DNA of 64,000 nt, from NCBI RefSeq assembly GCF_003989135.1, contig NZ_RYZZ01000005.1:1-64000 (forward strand), given 5' to 3'. Below are positions 59,455 through 64,000 of this stretch, in pieces. This stretch comes from Peribacillus cavernae (GTDB lineage Bacteria > Bacillota > Bacilli > Bacillales > DSM-1321). The notes beneath the pieces are model-generated. The model had not been told where the DNA came from, did no database searches, and saw only the letters and a program-made list of their open reading frames with translations. The translations under genes and the position numbers were made by a program. The first letter of the stretch is position 1. Every line of letters begins with the position of its first letter.

Positions 59455-60927
59455 CTATATAGCTCCTTCTGGTTTTTGTTTTAAATCATTTTTATAACGA
59501 AAGTTGATATAACCTATTGCAAAAGCCCAAAGAACCCATGAATAATTTAATGTCATAATAGAGCTTGGGCTGATGCTCGCTAGAGAGAAAACAACAATCG
59601 TTGTACATAATGCTTCCGATAATGAGCGGTCTTGATTGTTCGTTGATTTAAAAAATAGTTTCAATAAGGTTACAATCATCCATATGTAAGTAATCACATA
59701 TCCTGCAAAAGCAATAAACCCATATTGAACTAGAATCTCAATCCACCAATTGTGGAGGTTTAAGGTTCCCATTGTAGAATATTTTGCATGAGAATTTATA
59801 AAATGTTCGATATTGCCTGCCCCGATACCAAAACCAAAGGTATTCGAAAGAAAAAGCAAGGCATTCTTAATTAAATTTACCCTAATATCGTTTGAATCGG
59901 AAGGATTTTGAGAGGGCTGAAATAGGCTAAGTATCGTTTGAAAGACATCATTGAATAGAATTAAGAATCTGTCTGCAAATAAGACCATTCCTACTATACC
60001 AACCACAGCAACTGCATACAAGGTGTATTGTTTTTCTTTTTTTGTTGTAAAAAAGAGAAACCAGAATAAAGCACCTATTATTACCGCAAGCAAATTTGCC
60101 CTCGACAAAGTCAGGTTAATTAAATATAAGCTTGACAGCAGCATGAAAACTGCAATTAATTTCAGCATCCACCTTTTGCTATAATGCAGGAATGGCAGAA
60201 GTAAAAAGACACTCAATGCAAGAAAGCTTGCAAGGTCATTTTCGTTCTTAAATACAGCTGTCGGTCTGCCGCGTATATAAAGGGGCGCATCATACATCCT
60301 CGAAACTGGTAAAGCCTGTTTCGTAAAATGGTTCCAAAATCCAAGCACAATGATGAATAATAAAGCTGTAAGCCATATGTATAAGACTATTGTATAATCT
60401 TTTCGATGATTGAAAAATGTTGTAAAAAGAAGAATCAGAAATATTCCCAGGCCCAAAAACACCAATTCTTTGATTCCGTCTATTAGTGATTCAGCCCAAA
60501 GTAAACTTATAAATCCAAAACACAACCAGCCTAATAAAAAGAGCAGTACAGGCTTTACTGGCTGCCTGTTTATAATGGAATGTTCTTCTTTTTTAAATAA
60601 CCAATAGTAAAGTGCCGCAAGCATGGCAACCGGCAGTAATATCCTGTAAGGAAAAAGAGAAATTGGACCGACTCTAAAACTTATTATTCCAGGCCCTAAA
60701 AAGGAAGAAAAAACAAAAAGGTAAATAATTGGTTTGCCAAGAGAATACCTTTTTATCAATTGTTTAAAGGCAAAAGGGACCAATAGGAGCAATATCCCTG
60801 CTGCAAGTAAGCTGATAGATACGATTACAGCATCGAAGTGATATACTACACCCCATCCTAGTGCAATCGATAAAATGAGCGCCACGAACATCTGTTGTAT
60901 AAATTTCATTGGCAGTACATTTCCCAT
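59455..60927 (-). CDS. tuaE: TuaE-like polysaccharide polymerase (O-antigen ligase family)
   Basis: A 490-residue membrane protein with about 12 segments and the Wzy/WaaL-type extracellular loop (GIGAGNIEHFINSHAKY, LHNWWIEILVQYGFIAFAGY). B. subtilis TuaE, 488 residues, is the supposed polymerase for teichuronic acid, the phosphate-free wall polymer made in phosphate starvation. No Pho box is visible directly before it. Orthology is likely but other tua genes are not in the window. Confidence 0.75.
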   Translation of the reverse strand: MGNVLPMKFIQQMFVALILSIALGWGVVYHFDAVIVSISLLAAGILLLLVPFAFKQLIKRYSLGKPIIYLFVFSSFLGPGIISFRVGPISLFPYRILLPVAMLAALYYWLFKKEEHSIINRQPVKPVLLFLLGWLCFGFISLLWAESLIDGIKELVFLGLGIFLILLFTTFFNHRKDYTIVLYIWLTALLFIIVLGFWNHFTKQALPVSRMYDAPLYIRGRPTAVFKNENDLASFLALSVFLLLPFLHYSKRWMLKLIAVFMLLSSLYLINLTLSRANLLAVIIGALFWFLFFTTKKEKQYTLYAVAVVGIVGMVLFADRFLILFNDVFQTILSLFQPSQNPSDSNDIRVNLIKNALLFLSNTFGFGIGAGNIEHFINSHAKYSTMGTLNLHNWWIEILVQYGFIAFAGYVITYIWMIVTLLKLFFKSTNNQDRSLSEALCTTIVVFSLASISPSSIMTLNYSWVLWAFAIGYINFRYKNDLKQKPEGAI

Positions 60928-60975
60928 GATCTTTCTCCTTTTAAAAAATACATAAACATTTTTATATCTTAAAAT

Positions 60976-61000
60976 AGGAGGATGAATTATTCATCCTCCT
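60976..61000. terminator. hairpin between the acetyltransferase gene and tuaE
   Basis: AGGAGGATGAAT pairs with ATTCATCCTCCT around a single base. It lies 10 nt after the acetyltransferase stop and could end or attenuate the upstream transcript. Confidence 0.65.
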
Positions 61001-61010
61001 GTCTTCGTTT

Positions 61011-61721
61011 TTATTGATTCCTCAGTAATTGTGTCTCAGGGACCTGGCGAAGTACCCTTGCAGGAGTGCCGACTACAAGTTGTTCTTTTTGGACATCTTT
61101 TGTTACAATACTGCCAGCACCGACTGCTCCATCTTCTCCAATCGTTTTACCTGGTAAAACTGTTGAGTTAGCGCCGATTCTTCCGCCATCTTTAATGGTA
61201 ATTCCTTTAAACTTATCGTATCGTTCCTTCGAGCGTGCCATATAATTATCATTCGTGGTTACAACACCCGGTGCAACAAATACTGAATCACCAAGTTTGG
61301 AGTAAGCAGTAATATAGCAGTTTGTTTCAAGCTTACACTTTTGCCCAATTTCACAATCGTTTTCAACCGCTACTCCACGCCCTACAATTGTTTTTTCACC
61401 GATTGTAACCCGCTCTCTAACAGTAGCTAAATCTGCAATAAACACATCATTTCCAATATCCGCATTCGCATAGACAATGGACGATGTCCCTATGGTACAA
61501 CCAGATCCAATGTTGGCAGGCGGTAAGGTTTTTACATCGGGAAGAATTGAATTTTTTGCTCTGGCTGGTTGTTTGCCAATCACAACATTGTCCTGAATCA
61601 TCACATAATCACCTATTACCGTGCCATCATAAATAATGACATTATGTCCAATTGTTACGTTTTCTCCAAAGGTTACATTCTTTCCTATTACAGCGTTATT
61701 TCCTTTTACAGAAGGCTCCAT
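61011..61721 (-). CDS. hexapeptide-repeat acyltransferase (WbpD/PglD-like)
   Basis: A 236-residue left-handed beta-helix protein with many (I/V)GxxxxI repeats (VIGKNVTFGENVTIGHNVII; TIGEKTIVGRGVAVENDCEI) and a C-terminal cap (VGTPARVLRQVP). These enzymes N- or O-acetylate nucleotide sugars. Next to a DegT-type sugar aminotransferase, N-acetylation of the new amino group, as in WbpD after WbpE, is the best reading. Confidence 0.8.
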   Translation of the reverse strand: MEPSVKGNNAVIGKNVTFGENVTIGHNVIIYDGTVIGDYVMIQDNVVIGKQPARAKNSILPDVKTLPPANIGSGCTIGTSSIVYANADIGNDVFIADLATVRERVTIGEKTIVGRGVAVENDCEIGQKCKLETNCYITAYSKLGDSVFVAPGVVTTNDNYMARSKERYDKFKGITIKDGGRIGANSTVLPGKTIGEDGAVGAGSIVTKDVQKEQLVVGTPARVLRQVPETQLLRNQ

Positions 61722-61739
61722 GAAAGATAATCTCCCTTC

Positions 61740-62852
61740 TTATTTGTTATAGAACTCAGCAATTTTCTTCACAACATATTCCTGTTGTTCTTGCTTTAAT
61801 TCTGGATACATTGGTAAGGAAATCGCTTCCGCACATGCTTTTTCTGTTTCAGGAAGGTCGCCCTCTTTATAGCCTAATTCTTCAAATACTGGCTGTAAGT
61901 GTAATGGCTTGGGATAATAAATCATTGTCGCTACTCCATGCTCTTTTAAGAAAGCTTGCAGCTCATCTCTTCTTTGAACTCTTATTGTATATTGATGGAA
62001 CACATGCTCATTATGCTCCTCAATGAATGGAGTTACTACGTTATCTTTGAGGGCTTCATTCAACAGTTGTGTATAAGTATTTGCTTTCTCCCTGCGCAGC
62101 TTGATCCAAGTATCTAAATGAGGAAACTTCACATTAAGAACCGCAGCCTGAAGCTCGTCCAAACGGCTGTTATACCCTAATACATGGTGATGATATTTGG
62201 GTTTGCTGCCATGAACACGGATTACGCGCATTTTTTCTGCCAGCTCAGTATCATTTGTCACGATCATACCGCCGTCTCCATACGCTCCAAGGTTTTTGGT
62301 TGGGAAGAAACTGTAAGTTGCGGCGGTTCCTAATTCACCAACAGTTTTGCCTTTATATTTAGCACCGATCGCTTGTGCCGCATCTTCAATAACTGCAAGA
62401 TTGTGTTTTTTGGCAACTGCTGCAATAGCGTCCATATCAGCCATCTGGCCATATAGATGAACTAAAACAATCGCTTTTGTTTTATCCGTTACCGCTTTTT
62501 CAATACTGGCGGGGTCAATATTAAACGTCCGTGGATCAATATCGGCGTATACAGGAGTTGCACCCGCCCTTGCGACTGCTCCAGCGGTTGCAAAGAAAGT
62601 AAAAGCTGGAACGATTACTTCATCACCAGGTCCCACTCCGGAAGCCTGTAAAGCAATATGTATTGCATCACTGCCGTTGGCAACACCAATGCCATGATTT
62701 ACGTTACTGTATTTTGCTACATCGCTTTCTAACTTCTTAACATTATCGCCCAGAATAAAATGAGCCTTTGACATAACATCATCTAAAGCTTTTAGCATTT
62801 CATCACGTAAGCCTTGATATTGTTCGGTCAAATCTAACATTGCCACTTTCAC
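61740..62852 (-). CDS. DegT/DnrJ/EryC1-type nucleotide-sugar aminotransferase
   Basis: A 370-residue PLP enzyme. The lysine that holds PLP is in SFFPTKNLGAYGDGGMIV; HLYGQMADMDAI and EDAAQAIGAKYKGK are cofactor-site motifs. It adds an amino group to a keto-sugar nucleotide (WbpE-type if C3, inferred from the acetyltransferase that follows 18 nt later). Product would feed a capsule, teichuronic-like polymer or glycan. Confidence 0.85.
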   Translation of the reverse strand: MKVAMLDLTEQYQGLRDEMLKALDDVMSKAHFILGDNVKKLESDVAKYSNVNHGIGVANGSDAIHIALQASGVGPGDEVIVPAFTFFATAGAVARAGATPVYADIDPRTFNIDPASIEKAVTDKTKAIVLVHLYGQMADMDAIAAVAKKHNLAVIEDAAQAIGAKYKGKTVGELGTAATYSFFPTKNLGAYGDGGMIVTNDTELAEKMRVIRVHGSKPKYHHHVLGYNSRLDELQAAVLNVKFPHLDTWIKLRREKANTYTQLLNEALKDNVVTPFIEEHNEHVFHQYTIRVQRRDELQAFLKEHGVATMIYYPKPLHLQPVFEELGYKEGDLPETEKACAEAISLPMYPELKQEQQEYVVKKIAEFYNK

Positions 62853-62881
62853 GATAAAAAACCTCTTTTCAAATGTAATTG

Positions 62882-63991
62882 TTATAATGATTGATAAAGT
62901 TGAATTAATTTTTCACTTTCATTTTCCCAATTATAAATAGATGTAACCGCGTTTCGTCCGTTTTCGCCCATTATTCTGGCTTCTTCTGGATTTGAAAGAA
63001 TCCATTTTATTGCTTCTGAGATTTCTCCAATGTTTAACGGATCGACACATAACCCGCATTGATTTTGTTCGATAATTTCCTTCCATAGCGGAAAGTTAGA
63101 AGCAATAACTGGTAGACCAGCTGACATGTATTCAAACATTTTGATAGGCATAGAAACGGTAAATCTCGGTTCAGGATGCAGTAATACAAGTCCCATGTTT
63201 GCTTCTGATAGTATTTTTTTTACCTGCTTTCGGTCTAAGAATCCAAGATAGTCGGTAAACTTAAATCCACTCATCCCACGTACTTCCGCTTCAAGGCTTT
63301 TTGGGGCAAATTCACCTGCCAGTGTCAGCTTGCAATCAAAATCCTCGTTTACCTTCTCCACAGATTGTACCATTTCTTTAATTCCACGGAGTATATATAT
63401 CCCCCCAATATAAATGGAATTATTTTTGGAAGAATCACTCACATGGCTGCTATCAGCTGCCAGTTCATCTAGCAAAGGATAATTATGAAGGGTTACTGTC
63501 CGTTGGTTGTATGTTTGAAAACGGTTTGCGATATGGGGTGTCGCGGCTACTATAGCATCAAATTTTCCTGACGCATATTTCTCGTAGCGTTTTATCGCTT
63601 TTGAAATCGTTTTCCGCATTGGCTTAGGAATCCATTCCTTAGATAATATTTGTTCTGGTACATCTTCATGGACATCATAAATCACTTTTTTCCCATGTGA
63701 CTTAAGTTTAAGTCCAATTGGAATCAATTCAGGATCGTGAAAATGGTACACATCCGCATCAACTTCCAATGCTTTTTGATATACCTTTTTGGTTGTATTC
63801 CGCATCCTGTCCAGTTGTCCGTTTATGTCGGAGATTACGTTTAGGATCTTGATATCATTTCGGACAGTTTCTTCAGTGTTTGGGACTACATAGTATACAT
63901 CATGGCCTGCTTTACTCAGAGATTGGCTTTCTTTAATAAATATCCTTGTGTCATTTGCTGAATGTACAGAGGTAATATGACAAATTTTCAT
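62882..63991 (-). CDS. glycosyltransferase family 4
   Basis: A 369-residue GT-B enzyme, start codon 9 bases from the window end. N-terminal domain MKICHITSVHSANDTRIFIK and YVVPNTEETVRNDIKILNVI; C-terminal sugar-nucleotide region LHPEPRFTVSMPIKMFEYMS then AGLPVIASNF, with the usual E..P residues. It lies 29 nt before the aminotransferase, first visible gene of the unit. Acceptor and donor are not known. Confidence 0.8.
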   Translation of the reverse strand: MKICHITSVHSANDTRIFIKESQSLSKAGHDVYYVVPNTEETVRNDIKILNVISDINGQLDRMRNTTKKVYQKALEVDADVYHFHDPELIPIGLKLKSHGKKVIYDVHEDVPEQILSKEWIPKPMRKTISKAIKRYEKYASGKFDAIVAATPHIANRFQTYNQRTVTLHNYPLLDELAADSSHVSDSSKNNSIYIGGIYILRGIKEMVQSVEKVNEDFDCKLTLAGEFAPKSLEAEVRGMSGFKFTDYLGFLDRKQVKKILSEANMGLVLLHPEPRFTVSMPIKMFEYMSAGLPVIASNFPLWKEIIEQNQCGLCVDPLNIGEISEAIKWILSNPEEARIMGENGRNAVTSIYNWENESEKLIQLYQSL

Positions 63992-64000
63992 TTTTTCACT

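Overview
The window is a chromosomal segment of a low-GC, motile, endospore-former-type member of the Bacillaceae (Bacillus sensu lato). The evidence is gene order: degS-degU, comFA-comFC-yvyF-flgM-flgN-flgK-flgL-yviE-fliW-csrA-hag, flaG-fliD-fliS-fliT-hpf, secA-prfB-yvjA-cccB-ftsE-ftsX, then ctpB-minJ, which is the Bacillus subtilis order. Almost all genes lie on the minus strand. Identifications rest on reading the translated proteins and known families; no database search was run.

Layout. 1-2.7 kb: a broken ABC transporter remnant, then yhbD and two bactofilins. 3-7 kb: a glycosyltransferase bracketed by two copies of a 22-bp palindrome, a lipoprotein, and alkaline phosphatase with a Pho box. 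7-9.5 kb: an arsRBC arsenic operon. 9.7-12.2 kb: a cell-envelope operon (GT28 glycosyltransferase, DedA, polysaccharide deacetylase), then a dead corA remnant. 12.9-25.2 kb: division and secretion core (minJ, ctpB, an M23 hydrolase next to ftsEX, a dead heme-NO-binding fragment, cccB, yvjA, prfB with its programmed frameshift, secA). 25.5-27.2 kb: sinR facing a sinI-like gene that is only 56 codons long, followed by a small zinc-ribbon gene whose upstream region is full of SinR-type heptamers. 27.2-30 kb: a split chromate transporter and a gamma-glutamyltransferase. 30.3-34.1 kb: hpf and the fliT-fliS-fliD-flaG group.

34.4-42.4 kb is an accessory island that separates flaG from hag, which are neighbours in B. 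subtilis. It holds an Rpn-type nuclease, a partial second copy of it, truncated ISL3 transposase and tyrosine recombinase genes, a dispersed repeat at the break points, a two-gene micro-operon for 25- and 27-residue peptides, two unknown genes with radC, a displaced relic of the flagellin 3' end, and a DUF4062-tyrosine-recombinase fusion with degraded catalytic residues. The flagellin gene is interrupted near its 3' end by a 367-nt group I intron; a second intron and a spare 3' exon follow.

42.4-52.4 kb is the late flagellar and competence cluster, with sigma-D-type promoters before hag and flgM, a CsrA-type hairpin in the hag leader, and comFA that appears to start at CTG. Two intergenic arrays of short repeats phased at about 21 bp lie at 49.5 and 52.6 kb. 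53-64 kb: degV, degU, degS, yvyE, an LCP-family gene (tagU-like), then tuaF- and tuaE-like genes and three more polysaccharide genes. Motility, competence, biofilm switching and wall polymer synthesis are thus grouped, with regulators (DegSU, CsrA/FliW, FlgM, SinR/SinI) beside their likely targets.
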